Shown: positions 1-8,500 of the stretch, piece by piece
Position numbering within the stretch: position 1 is the stretch's first letter
Layout of the letters: every line of letters starts with the position of its first letter
DNA from: Labilithrix luteola
GTDB lineage: Bacteria > Myxococcota_A > Polyangia > Polyangiales > Polyangiaceae
Assembly (NCBI GenBank): GCA_026225435.1
Contig: JAMFST010000958.1
Span: 1-17,136 of the forward strand
DNA: 17,136 nucleotides
Direction: 5' to 3'
Notes under the pieces: generated by a model
What the model was told of the DNA's origin: nothing
The model's input: only the letters and a program-made list of their open reading frames with translations
The model's database searches: none
Translations under genes and position numbers: made by a program

Positions 1-623
1 GACACGAGCTCGGCGCCCACGCCGAGCGTATCGCTGTTGTAGGCGACGTCCGGGTTGGCGGCATTGGCGACGGAGTTCGGCTGGATTGTGCGGACCTCGC
101 TGCCGAAGACCGAGAAGCTCCAAGGGCGCTGCGGCGCGACGGTCACGCGGACGGTGCCGTTAGCCGAGACGTTGCTAGACTGATCGCGGATCTCCTGGCT
201 GCCGACGAACGCGCGGTAGGTGGCGCTCAGGTCGGCGCGCATGATCACCGGCGGCGGCGCGGCCTCCCCGGCGGTGCGCTGGGACCCGAGGGTGCTGATC
301 GAGAACGACGGGGTGATGCGGAGTTCTCCGGCGTCGCGCACCGGGGCTGCGGGGCCACCGTTGGCGTACTGCGCGCCGGTCTTGCTCGAACGCAGGAACC
401 AGTTGGAGTCGTAGCCGGCCTCGCCGCCGATGCCCGGGTGCAGCTCGAAGTCACCGACCCGCAGGCCCGCCCCTTCGGACGCAGCGCGATCCGCGAGCCA
501 CACCTGGGCGTGAGCCGAGGGAGCCGCCAGGACCAGCGTGACACCGGCCGCGAGCGCCGAGGCGGTCGCGAAAGCTGAGGAACGACGCTGGATTTTTGTA
601 CCTTTGGTCATGGTCCGGTTCAT
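1..623 (-). CDS. Outer-membrane beta-barrel-like protein, GltH/NfsH-like, 3' end outside window (partial)
   Basis: The first 207 codons of this gene are visible and it runs off the left edge. Residues 1-39 form a signal peptide: basic start, hydrophobic core, and an Ala-His-Ala cleavage site before Gln40. The mature part begins VWLADR, followed by GLRVGDFELHPGIGGEAGYDSNWF. It continues as alternating polar/hydrophobic strands, as in porin-like beta-barrels, with no long hydrophobic helix. From memory, the 'DLELHPG...GYDSN.F' opening is typical of myxobacterial OM proteins in glt/nfs-type clusters. The start at 623 is chosen because GGAG lies 6 nt upstream; an in-frame ATG at 611 is the alternative. 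It is the last visible gene of the leftward block, 233 bp after the previous one. Signal peptide and OM location are well supported. The GltH-like role is inferred from gene order. Confidence 0.72.
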   Translation of the reverse strand, partial: MNRTMTKGTKIQRRSSAFATASALAAGVTLVLAAPSAHAQVWLADRAASEGAGLRVGDFELHPGIGGEAGYDSNWFLRSSKTGAQYANGGPAAPVRDAGELRITPSFSISTLGSQRTAGEAAPPPVIMRADLSATYRAFVGSQEIRDQSSNVSANGTVRVTVAPQRPWSFSVFGSEVRTIQPNSVANAANPDVAYNSDTLGVGAELV

Positions 624-856
624 CGCGTCTCCGTCCCGCTGCCGGGGCAGGGATGGCGAGGCGACCCGAACCGCGGCCCACCAAGCCGGTGCCTTTCTTA
701 CTCGTTCCCGGGAGCGTGCGCGGAAGGAAAACGCACGACAGCGACACGATTCGTGCTTCCGGAACATACCGAAACAGCCCGCTCACGGTCGCTGCGTCCG
801 GCTCTCCCGGATGCCCCAGCTCGCACGCTCGCGCGGCTCACTCTCGCGCGCGAGTG
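624..856 (-). other. Intergenic spacer before the OM protein gene
   Basis: This 233-bp gap separates the 208-aa protein gene from the OM protein gene, and I see no convincing ORF in it. It contains a near-palindrome just after the upstream stop codon (CTCGCGCGCGAG at 843-854) and a small palindrome at 745-755 (CACGATTCGTG). No T-tract follows either one, so neither is a canonical terminator. I found no good -35/-10 pair. The length leaves room for a promoter giving the OM protein its own transcription. Confidence 0.4.
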
Positions 857-1483
857 TTACTTTTCAGCGCTGGTCGGCAGCGGCGGACCGCTCACGAAGG
901 TGGGGTCGGTCGTGGGGTACGGCGTCTCGTCGACGCGGGGGATATCCGGGTCGATGATCGTGTTCGTCTGGGTGGTGCCGACGAAGGCCGCTTCCTCCCC
1001 GATGCACTGGTTGGCCTCGGCCTGCAGCTGATCGGCGCGCGTCTTGAGCACCGTGAGGATCGTGAACTCGTGGTTTGCCAGCTCGACGTTGTTCCCCTGT
1101 GCGGCGGCCGCGAGCGACTGCTTGCGGTCCTGCGCCGAGCGGAGCGCCACGTCCATCTGCGAGAGCTTGTCGTTGAGGCACAGGACCTTGACGACGTCGC
1201 GGGCGCCGCGCGCCTCGCCGAGCTGCTTGGAGACCGTGCTCGCGCCGTTCTGCAGGCGGCCGATGATCCCGTCGGACTGCGCGAGCTCCTCCTGCGGGGA
1301 GAGCGTGGCCTGGCGGGTGAAACCGACCTGACCGTTGACGTTCGCGCCGGTCCCGCCAGCGCCGACGCTGACGCCGGCCCCTCCGCCAGCGGTCTGGGCG
1401 CCCGCCTTCACGGCGACGCCGACCAGCACCGCGACAAGGGCAGGCGCCACCAGGGCCGCCGGCCGAGAAAACCAAGCTCGCAT
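857..1483 (-). CDS. Secreted helical (coiled-coil) protein of the glt-like cluster
   Basis: This is a 208-aa protein of no family I can name. Residues 1-29 look like a signal peptide: basic start, then a long Ala/Val/Leu stretch ending near Ala-Gly-Ala. A Gly-rich segment follows (32-54). Residues 60-165 are charged, helical and heptad-like, probably a coiled coil. Two cysteines, Cys102 and Cys160, bracket the helical part and could form a disulfide in the periplasm. The C-terminal 40 residues are rich in Pro, Thr and Asp and look extended. The ATG at 1483 is the only good start, but the G-run before it (AGGGG) directly abuts the codon, so the ribosome site is poor. It sits between the FHA/TonB-like gene and the OM protein gene. 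A linker or scaffold role in the periplasm is inferred from position only. Confidence 0.75.
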   Translation of the reverse strand: MRAWFSRPAALVAPALVAVLVGVAVKAGAQTAGGGAGVSVGAGGTGANVNGQVGFTRQATLSPQEELAQSDGIIGRLQNGASTVSKQLGEARGARDVVKVLCLNDKLSQMDVALRSAQDRKQSLAAAAQGNNVELANHEFTILTVLKTRADQLQAEANQCIGEEAAFVGTTQTNTIIDPDIPRVDETPYPTTDPTFVSGPPLPTSAEK

Positions 1484-1608
1484 CCCCTGAACGTACCCGC
1501 ACGATCCAGTGAAGTCAAAGACGGATCCCTGGCCGAGCCAGGGGAATTTGCCTTGTTACGGCTCGTGTGTCGGATCGTGTCTGGGCCCTGCCACGGCGCC
1601 CCGCCCGC
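1484..1608 (-). other. Intergenic spacer containing one hairpin
   Basis: This 125-bp gap follows the FHA/TonB-like gene. It contains a perfect 7-bp inverted repeat with a 3-nt loop (1527-1543: CCCTGGC, CGA, GCCAGGG). On the transcribed strand the stem is followed by ATCCGTCTTTG, not a U-run, so it is a weak terminator candidate. An mRNA-processing or stability element is equally possible. Confidence 0.45.
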
Positions 1609-3021
1609 TCACTTGCCCTGCTGGACGAAGCTGACCGGCACCTGGAGTGTCGAGCCGCCGCCGCCGGGAGCGTCGAACTGGGCGTTGCGCAGCTTGCGCG
1701 CGATGCAGTTGGCGACGCCGTCCGACAGACCGGAGTTGCTCGACACGTCGGCGGAGGAGACCTCGCCGTTCGGGCCGACCTTCACGCTGAAGGTGACCTT
1801 GCCGGACATGGTCGGGTCGGACTGCAGCCCGGTCTGGTAGCAGGCGCGGAAGCCGGGACGGAGGCGGGCGATCACGCTGTCCGCGCCGCTGACCGGCACC
1901 GACGCGCTGCTGGTACCGACAGAGACATCCCCCTTGGGGCCGCCCACGTCACGACCGGCGCCGGCGCCTGCTTGCGCGCTCGCACCGTTGCCTGCGCTGA
2001 TGCCCGCGAGGCCGCCGCCGTTCTTGCCCGCCGCCACCGGCGCGCCGCCGGAACCGAGGTTGAGACCACCGCCCGTGGAGCTGACACCGGTGTTCGAGGC
2101 GGCCGCGCCGCTGAGATCGACCGGCGGGATGTCGCTGCGATTGAGCGCGCCCTGCACGGCCGAACCGCCGCCGAAGGCCGCGAGGAGCTGCACTTCCATC
2201 TTGTCGGCCTGGGCGGAGAGCGCCGCGGCCTTGGCGTCGCTCACCTGCCCGGCCTTGGCGCTCGACTGGCTCGAGCTGTTCGACGGCGCCTTGGTCGGCG
2301 CCGCGGTGGTCGCCGAGGCGGTGGGCGTCGGGGTCGCGGTGTCGTCCGGCTTCTGCTCGACCTCCGGCGGAGGGACGTTCTTCTGCAGGTCGGCGAGCGC
2401 CTGGACGGAGATGCTGTCGTCGACGACCGGATCCATCCAGTCGCTGTACATCGCGCCGATGACCCCGAAGTGGAGGAGGAAGCTGAAGGCGGCGATGATC
2501 GTCAGGGTCCAGTCGATCTGGCTGGCGAGCCCGCCCTTGACCGCGAGCGGAAGCTGCGGCTTCGGCTGCACCGGCGGCGGCGCGACGAACTGGAAGAGGA
2601 AGGTGAGATCGCCGAGGACGACCTTGCCGCGTGCCTCGTCGGTGAGCTTCACCTGGTAGACGTTGCCGGCGACCTTCTTCGCCTGCCCCTTGAGCGCGGC
2701 GATGTCCGTGATGCCGCTGGCGAGGGCGACGCGGCCGCTCATTCCGTCGACGAAGTTCAGGTAGTACTCGCCGGCGATCAGCTCGAAGAGCTTGAACTGC
2801 GGGGGCACCAGCTGCGACGGGACGACGAACATCGCCTTCTCGCTCTGGCCGACGGTGACCGTGGTGCGCTGCTTGATGATGCGCTCCTCGAGCACGCGCC
2901 CACCCTGGACGACGCCGATGCGCAGCACCTTCGGGCCGGTCGCCTGCGCCATCGCGCGCATGACGGCGGTCATCTGTCCGGGGCGCTGCGGGTTCGGCGC
3001 TTGGCCTGGCTGCATCGTCAT
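1609..3021 (-). CDS. FHA-like / single-TM / AgmX-PglI C-terminal domain protein (GltG-like)
   Basis: This 470-aa protein has four parts. Residues ~30-147 form a beta-rich domain resembling an FHA fold (VLRIGVVQGGRVLEERII, then a phase of short strands). Residues 169-190 are one transmembrane helix. Residues ~200-380 are a long low-complexity linker rich in Pro, Ser, Ala and Gly. Residues 383-467 are a TonB-like tail (ARLRPGFRACYQ..., GKVTFSVKVGPNGEVSS, NCIARKLRNAQFD, PVSF) with Cys394 and Cys439, as in the AgmX/PglI C-terminal family. In M. xanthus such proteins (GltG, GltJ) link the cytoplasmic face to the periplasm and couple to the AglRQS motor. The order N-terminal FHA in the cytoplasm and tail in the periplasm fits GltG/NfsG. 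The ATG at 3021 has GGAG 12 nt upstream; a TTG at 3066 or an ATG at 3015 are alternatives. Family call is strong; the choice of GltG over GltJ rests on gene order. Confidence 0.86.
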   Translation of the reverse strand: MTMQPGQAPNPQRPGQMTAVMRAMAQATGPKVLRIGVVQGGRVLEERIIKQRTTVTVGQSEKAMFVVPSQLVPPQFKLFELIAGEYYLNFVDGMSGRVALASGITDIAALKGQAKKVAGNVYQVKLTDEARGKVVLGDLTFLFQFVAPPPVQPKPQLPLAVKGGLASQIDWTLTIIAAFSFLLHFGVIGAMYSDWMDPVVDDSISVQALADLQKNVPPPEVEQKPDDTATPTPTASATTAAPTKAPSNSSSQSSAKAGQVSDAKAAALSAQADKMEVQLLAAFGGGSAVQGALNRSDIPPVDLSGAAASNTGVSSTGGGLNLGSGGAPVAAGKNGGGLAGISAGNGASAQAGAGAGRDVGGPKGDVSVGTSSASVPVSGADSVIARLRPGFRACYQTGLQSDPTMSGKVTFSVKVGPNGEVSSADVSSNSGLSDGVANCIARKLRNAQFDAPGGGGSTLQVPVSFVQQGK

Positions 3022-3131
3022 GAGGTGCTGGTGCTCCGAAGGCTCCGACAACAGGGAAGCGACCAAAGTTCCCGCGAGAGGAGCTTGCCGCCATCGACGA
3101 GGCTACACGAGCGAATTTCTGGCGGGAAGCA

Positions 3132-3145
3132 CCGCGTGCACGCGG
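3132..3145. repeat. 14-bp perfect palindrome in intergenic gap
   Basis: CCGCGTGCACGCGG is its own reverse complement. It lies in the 176-bp gap between the TolQ-like gene and the FHA/TonB-like gene (3022-3197). That gap shows no other gene and no clear promoter. It could be a protein-binding site or a small hairpin; in such GC-rich DNA it could also be chance. Confidence 0.3.
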
Positions 3146-3197
3146 ACGATCACGAGGCCGCGAAGGTGCGACCTTTCAGGACGCGGTGCATGGCGCG

Positions 3198-3755
3198 CTA
3201 GCCCGCGAGCTCGGAGATGATGGCGGTGGCTCCAGCGCTGCGGGCGCGGCGGATGGTGCGGGCGCGAGCGTGCAAGGCGACGCAGGCGACGGCGCCGAAG
3301 AGACCGAGCGCGGCGGCCCCGATGGCGTCGCGCAGGGCGTGGAAGAGGAACGCCTCGCGCAGATCGGGGGCAAGGAGATCGGTCTCGGCGAGCCCCCGGC
3401 GCATCGCCAGCGACGCCAGCAAGAAGCCGCTGCTCGACGAGACGCTCACGGCGACGCGGGGCACCCGGGCCCAGCGCTGGAGGCGGTCGTCCACCTCGAG
3501 GAGCACCTCGTTGACCGCGCCGAGGGGGTGCTCATGCCGCGTCCCGTCCGCCGCCTCGACGAGCTCCGCATCGAAGACCGCGCCTTCCGCGCGCAGAGCC
3601 GCGGCGACGTCCACCGGTGGCGCTCCGGTCTTGAGCAGCTTGGCCACGACCTGCAGATCGACGCCGAACACCTGCGACACCGACCAGAGCCGGTGCGCGC
3701 TCGCGCCGATGCATCCAGCTACGATCACAAGAGCGGCCCATTCGAGCGCGGACAT
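3198..3755 (-). CDS. Small inner-membrane protein, possibly a divergent TolQ/ExbB/MotA-type subunit
   Basis: This 185-aa protein has hydrophobic stretches at residues 5-21, 101-117 and 143-161, with a ~80-residue charged segment between the first two. That spacing (TM1, cytoplasmic domain, TM2, short loop, TM3, basic tail) is the TolQ/ExbB/MotA layout. The last helix and what follows (AIGAAALGLFGAVACVA, then LHARARTIRRA) look like ExbB TM3 with its basic exit. TM2 is replaced by a Ser-rich helix (VAVSVSSSSGFLLASLA) and lacks the usual Gly-Leu-Leu-Gly-Thr-Val motif, so a working proton channel is doubtful. GAGGT on the transcribed strand precedes GTG (3758) by 7 nt and ATG (3755) by 10 nt; both are usable. 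It lies between the GltF-like and GltG-like genes. The membrane topology is visible; the TolQ relation is my inference, and an unrelated three-helix protein is possible. Confidence 0.68.
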   Translation of the reverse strand: MSALEWAALVIVAGCIGASAHRLWSVSQVFGVDLQVVAKLLKTGAPPVDVAAALRAEGAVFDAELVEAADGTRHEHPLGAVNEVLLEVDDRLQRWARVPRVAVSVSSSSGFLLASLAMRRGLAETDLLAPDLREAFLFHALRDAIGAAALGLFGAVACVALHARARTIRRARSAGATAIISELAG

Positions 3756-3769
3756 CACCAGTCTTACCT

Positions 3770-3893
3770 CGTGCGAAGCACGATTCGCCGAAGGCGACCG
3801 TGGGGAGGCTCAAGACCTCTGGTCTTGAGGGGAGCGAAGCTCCCACAGGGGTGAAGTTCGAGCGCGCTTCGTGCCACCGCACGAAGCGTGCTC
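3770..3893. repeat. Cluster of five tandem hairpins between gltF-like and TolQ-like genes
   Basis: Five inverted repeats occupy nearly all of this gap. (A) 3770-3782, CGTGC-GAA-GCACG. (B) 3785-3797, TCGCC-GAA-GGCGA. (C) 3809-3829, CTCAAGACC-TCT-GGTCTTGAG. (D) 3830-3844, GGGAGC-GAA-GCTCCC. (E) 3860-3893, a 15-bp stem with one imperfect pair and a CACC loop. A, B and D share a GAA loop and all five loops are 3-4 nt. E begins inside the stop codon of the 91-aa gene. No U-run follows on the transcribed strand. The set resembles REP/BIME-type dispersed palindromes. It could act as an mRNA-processing, stability or partial-termination element that lowers expression of the downstream genes. Confidence 0.8.
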
Positions 3894-4167
3894 AGAACGG
3901 ATCGCTGTGCGTCGCTTCCTCGATGCGATCGAGGAACGGCTGGCGCAGCTCGGCGAGCGTGAGCTTCGGCTGGATCTTGCTGACGTCGACCGAGGCGATC
4001 GGCTTCTGCACGCGGCCGACGATGGTGACCTCGCTCAGTGTGATGACCCCCCGCTGCGGCTTGTCCTGGGCCGCGGCCGAGCCGCTCGTGACCAGGAGGG
4101 CCAGCGCCGCGAGGACGCCGGCGCCGGAGGACAGAGCCATCTTCGAGACGTTCATTCGATAGCTCAC
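3892..4167 (-). CDS. Small secreted protein, GltF-like by position
   Basis: This 91-aa protein has a signal peptide (residues 1-33: MNVSK start region, a hydrophobic run ending Ser-Ala-Ala-Ala, then Gln34). A short mature domain of ~58 residues follows, containing VITLSEVTIVGRVQKPIASV, then KIQPKLTLAELRQPFLDRIEE. I know no enzyme or binding motif in it. The GTG start at 4167 overlaps the previous stop as GTGA and has a strong GGAGG site 6 nt upstream (4174-4178). The ATG at 4155 sits 18 nt from that site and is less likely. It directly follows the TPR lipoprotein, the position of gltF in M. xanthus, so a small periplasmic partner of the complex is likely. That role is inferred from gene order alone. 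Confidence 0.8.
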   Translation of the reverse strand: MSYRMNVSKMALSSGAGVLAALALLVTSGSAAAQDKPQRGVITLSEVTIVGRVQKPIASVDVSKIQPKLTLAELRQPFLDRIEEATHSDPF

Positions 4168-5558
4168 TTGCCACCTCCAGGCTTCGCCGGTGCACCGCCC
4201 GCCGGTGTCGCCGGTGCGGGAGCCGCTGCCGCGCCCGGCTTGGCCCCGGCGCTCGTCGCGGGCGCTGCGCCTGCTGCAGGAGTCTTAGCACCCGCTGCCG
4301 CCGCCGCCCCCTGCTTCATCTCCGCCTGCTTGGCCTTGGCCCGGTTGTACAGGTCGTCGGCGTCGTCGGTGGCGCTGGTCTTGCCACTTCGCATGGTGCG
4401 GTAGGTGTCGAGCTCCTTGATCGCCGTCGCCACCTGGTCATCCGGCGTGGTGCCCGGGATGCTGGGGGAGAACAGGTAGAGGAGGCCGAGATCGTAGTGC
4501 ACCGCGGCCAGGCTCGAGTCGAGCGAGAGCGCGCTGGCGAACTCGCGCTTGGCGTCGGCCGGGCGCGCTGCCAGGCGGTAGCAATCGCCGAGGTTCAGGT
4601 GAGCGAGCGCGCTCCGCGGGGCGTAGCGCGTGGCGCTCTCGAGGACGGGCAGAGCATCGGTGGAGTTACCGGCTTCGAGGCGCATGACGCCCAGCTGGAT
4701 GGCCGCCTCGACCAGGTCCGGCCGCTTAGCGTAAGCCGCGGAGAAGTCATCGAGCGCTCGCGCCCGCTGCCCGCTCTCGCGCTCGATGAGACCGCGGAGC
4801 AGGTGCGCCTCGGCGTTGTCCTTGTCGCGCGCGGGGCTCGCGTCCCCGAAGCCGTCGAGGATCGCCTGCAAGGCGTAGCGCGCGAGCTCCATGCGGCGCG
4901 TGCGGTAGTTGTCGCGGGCGATGACCACCATGGCCGGGGTGAAGTTCGGGTCGAGGCGGAGCGAGTTCTGCGCCAGCTGCTGCGCGCTGCCGCTGTCCTT
5001 CTCGATCGACTTCACGTCCGCCAGCGCCGAGGTGATGCGCGGGGACTTGGGGTACTTGGCGTGCTTGTCGGTGAGGAAGGTGTCCGCCTCGCCGGCGTGC
5101 CCTTGCGCCGCCAGCGACTCGGCGTAGGCCGCGATGGCCACGTCGTAGTCCGGCTTGGCGGTGAAGGCCGAACGGTACGCCTGCTGCGCGCCCGACGCGT
5201 CGCCCAGGCGCTCCTTGACGACGCCGAGCGAGTAGTCCGGCGCGCCCGACTTCGGATCCTGCGACGCCGCTTCCTGGAACGCGGTGGCTGCGCCGGCGAG
5301 ATCGCCAGCGGCCCACGCTTGCCAGCCGCGCGCGTACGACGCCTTGGCTGCGTCGCTCACGTCGGCGTGCATGTCGGGGACCGACGAGCCGCCGTTGCCC
5401 CGGCTGCCGCTCCCCTGTGCCGGCGCGCCGCCGTCGTCGCCGGCCTGCGGAGTCTCCGGCCCCTTGGTCGCGCTGCCACCGCAGGCGACGACGAGCAACG
5501 CCGCGCCCACGCCTCCGAGAAAGCCCACCCCGAGAAGGCCGCTGCCGAGCGCCCTCAC
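4164..5558 (-). CDS. TPR lipoprotein, GltE/AglT-like
   Basis: This 464-aa protein has a lipoprotein signal: a hydrophobic stretch (4-25) and lipobox Val-Val-Ala-Cys with Cys26 followed by Gly-Gly. With no Asp at +2, it is probably sorted to the outer membrane by standard rules. A Gly/Pro-rich spacer (27-65) follows. Residues ~73-365 are TPR repeats (e.g. ARGWQAWAAGDLAGAATAFQ, LGDCYRLAARPADAKREFAS). Residues 418-464 are an Ala/Pro/Gly tail. It starts with GTG overlapping the previous stop (GTGA) and GGTGG lies just upstream. In M. xanthus, GltE (AglT) is an outer-membrane TPR lipoprotein of the gliding complex, and NfsE is its sporulation paralogue. Size, lipobox and position all agree. Glt and Nfs identities cannot be separated from sequence reading alone. 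Confidence 0.85.
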   Translation of the reverse strand: MRALGSGLLGVGFLGGVGAALLVVACGGSATKGPETPQAGDDGGAPAQGSGSRGNGGSSVPDMHADVSDAAKASYARGWQAWAAGDLAGAATAFQEAASQDPKSGAPDYSLGVVKERLGDASGAQQAYRSAFTAKPDYDVAIAAYAESLAAQGHAGEADTFLTDKHAKYPKSPRITSALADVKSIEKDSGSAQQLAQNSLRLDPNFTPAMVVIARDNYRTRRMELARYALQAILDGFGDASPARDKDNAEAHLLRGLIERESGQRARALDDFSAAYAKRPDLVEAAIQLGVMRLEAGNSTDALPVLESATRYAPRSALAHLNLGDCYRLAARPADAKREFASALSLDSSLAAVHYDLGLLYLFSPSIPGTTPDDQVATAIKELDTYRTMRSGKTSATDDADDLYNRAKAKQAEMKQGAAAAAGAKTPAAGAAPATSAGAKPGAAAAPAPATPAGGAPAKPGGGK

Positions 5559-8500
5559 GGCGCCACCGGAGCGAAGGACGCGCCGCCATTGGCCGCCGGG
5601 GTCGAGGTGAGCCCCGGCCGCGACTGCACGTACATGCCGTCCCGGTACTCGAGCTTCTTCGATCCGTCGATCGGGTCCGGCGTCGCCGTCACGTACTCGC
5701 GCATCTTCGCTTCTCCGATGATGTCCGTGTAGTACGCAAGCTTCTCGATCGCGTGCTGCACGGCGTCGTTGCGCACGTTGTACTTGCGGGCGAGGGCCAC
5801 CGCGCTGGCGTAGCGACGGACCATCGCCTGATCGCTCCCCGCGAGCTCGCTGTCCTTCTTCGAACGCCAGCCTTCTCGTGCCTTGCCGCGCAGATCGTCC
5901 GCCTTCTCCGCGAGGGCGTCGCGACCGCTGTTCTCCAGCGCCTTGAGCGCCTTGTCCTGGGCCGGGGTGAAGTACTTCAGCTGCGGCGGGACGGTGTTGT
6001 ACAGACCGGTGCGCAGGCCGTCGTAGATCGAGCCCTGGCGAGCCATCGCCGTCGGGACCCACTCGACCGACGCGTACGTCTTGACGATGTGATCGAGCGC
6101 CAGGTCGTACTTGTCCGCGGCCTCGGTGTCGGCGATGTAGCGCCCCTTGGTCTTGCGCTGCCCCTTGTCGTCGAACTTGCCGAGGATCTCGTCGATCGCA
6201 CCGCTGTACGTCTTGCGATCCGGCGCGGTGTCCCACTTGGCGTGGATGTCCTCGTCGACGAGCGCGTATTCGCACTCGGCGGCGTAGTCGACGAACGGCG
6301 GCAAGGTCGCCTCGTTCTTCCCCTTGGCGTCCACCTTGGCGTGCGCCTTGAAGTCTTCCCAGGCCAGGATCGTCGTCTTGTACCAGGAGCGGTAGTCGGC
6401 ATCGCCGCCCTGCTTCTTCATCTTGCCGATCTGGTACGCAGCCTCGGTGGTGTACTTGCCGGCGGCGGTGTTGTGCCGGTTCTGCGTGTAGAAATGGGTG
6501 AGCGCGTCGAGCGCGGCGATGCGCGACTGGCGGTTCGCCCCGGAGTCACCGGCGTGCGGGTCCCACTGCTTGTAGTCGTAGTCGGCCAGCTGGTAGTCGG
6601 CCGCCAGCTTCTCGTCCGGCGTCGGGTGCAGCTGGTTGATCAGGCGGTCGGCCGCCTGCGCCTTGTCGCGCTGACCCATGGCCGCGTAGATGACGATGGC
6701 GTTCTTGGCCGCCGTCTTGCGCTTGTCCTCGCTGAAGCGCTGGTTGCCGGCGACCTTCTCGTAGGTCTCGGCGGCGCGCTGGTAGTTGAAGAACGAGTAG
6801 TAGGTCGTCCCCAGCGCGTCGTAGGCGTCGTTCAGGTACTGGAGCCGCTCCGCGTACTTCTTCGGATTGGGCGCGACCTTCGCCTTGGCGTCACCGTTCT
6901 GCAGCCCCGCGAGGCGGGCGTCGCTGCCGTATTCGGTGATGAACTTGTTGTACAGCTCGATGGCCTTGTTGAAGTCGCCGAGCTGCTTGTACGCGTAGGC
7001 CGCGTTCATCGCCGCTTCCGGCGCCTCGTCGCGGGCCGGTGCCGCCGACAGAGCCGCCTCGTAGAGACCGCCCGCCTCGCGCCACAGCTTGTCGCGCTCC
7101 GGCCCGGGGGGAGAGTTGCGCGCCTGCTCGAACTTCTTGCGGGCGTCGACGTAGGCCGCCTCCTGCAAGGTCGGGTTGACGATGAGACCGGCGCTCCCCT
7201 TCTGCTCGGCGTTCACCGCGCAGGACTTCGTCTTCTCCGCCTCGGCGAGCTTGCGCGAGGTGTCGACGTCGCGGCTGGCGTTGCTCATGGTGATGAGCTT
7301 CTCCCAGGCGCGGTAGCCGTACTCGTCCTTCCCGCAATGCTTCTCGTACATCGGCTGGTAACGCGCCTTGGCGTTCACGAAGTCGCCGTAGAGGAAGTAG
7401 GTCTCCCCCACGTAGTACTCGTAGGCCACCGCGTTGTGGTCCGGGTCGAGCTTCTCCGGCACGCGCTGGATGTACTCGTCGCGCGCCTGCATGCTGTTGG
7501 TCACGACCGGCGGGATGACGTCCTTGACGACCTTCTTGTCGGCGCCGTCCCCGGTGAACTTCAGCTCGGAGCGGCGCTCGACGCCTTGCGATCCGGCGGA
7601 GTCGTCGAAGCGCTGGTAGGCGAGATCACGGTCGATGTCGCTCTCGTCGACGACGAAGAGCGCCGAGTTGTCGAGGTACTTGTCGTCCTCGTTGGAGTCG
7701 CGCACGTCGATGGCCGAGGCCTTCGCGGTCGTGATCTCCTCCGAGGTCGGCTCGCCGAACTGCTGCGGCTTCAGCTTGTGGAGGACGACGGCGATGCGCA
7801 CCCCCTGGTGACGCGCATCGGCCAGCCAGTAGCGGCTCTCGTAGGCGTCGGGGGCGTTCTCGTCCTGCTTCAGGAAGCCGGCCCAGTCGAGCGCCGCGAG
7901 CTTGTACTCGGACTCGGCGCGGGTCAGCGTCTCGATCTGGTGGTTCGGATCGGTGGAGTTGCTCGCCTCGACGAGCGCCGCCTTGCCGTTGTTGGTGTGC
8001 TGCACCGCCGCCTGACGGAGGCCGCCGCGCACCAGCTTCTCCGCGTCCTCGATGGCCTGCGGGTTGTCCTTGTTGGCGTCGACCCAGGCGCTGTTGCCGA
8101 TGTAGTTCGCCAGCGCGGTACGCGCCGCGAGCGCCTTGCCGGCGATCTCCTCGTGCTCCGGGCTGTCGGAGCGCTTGGTGATGTTCATCTGGTCGTAGGT
8201 CTCGGCGATGCTGTTCTGCACCTCCGGCGCCGTCGGATCCATCGGCCACTTCTTGAGGATGGTGTCGTAGATCTCGATGGCGTTGTTGAACTGGTTGAGG
8301 CTGCGGAACTCCTCGGCCAGCGCCTTGTAGATCTCGATCGTCCAGGGCCTGTCCTGGGGGATGAGCGACGGGTCGCGCACCCGGTCGATGGCCACGTGGA
8401 GCTTCTTCTCCGCCACGTCCGGCCGCGGCTCGGTGTCGAGGATGTCCGGCCGCTGGATGAACGGATCGTTCGGCCCGGGGCCGACGAAGTCCAGGTTGGT

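Noticed and set aside
839..856. Hairpin after the 208-aa gene as a terminator
   Set aside because: The stem is only 5 bp around an alternating CG run and has no U-tract.
3022..3066. TTG start at 3066 for the FHA/TonB-like protein
   Set aside because: It would add 15 residues without domain features. ATG 3021 is a commoner start and GGAG lies upstream of it, though the TTG form cannot be excluded.
1567..3201. 544-codon plus-strand open frame
   Set aside because: Antisense to the FHA/TonB-like gene; composition is Arg/Ala/Asp/His-rich and repetitive.
3770..3893. CRISPR array
   Set aside because: The repeats are short palindromes of different sequence and size with no uniform spacers.
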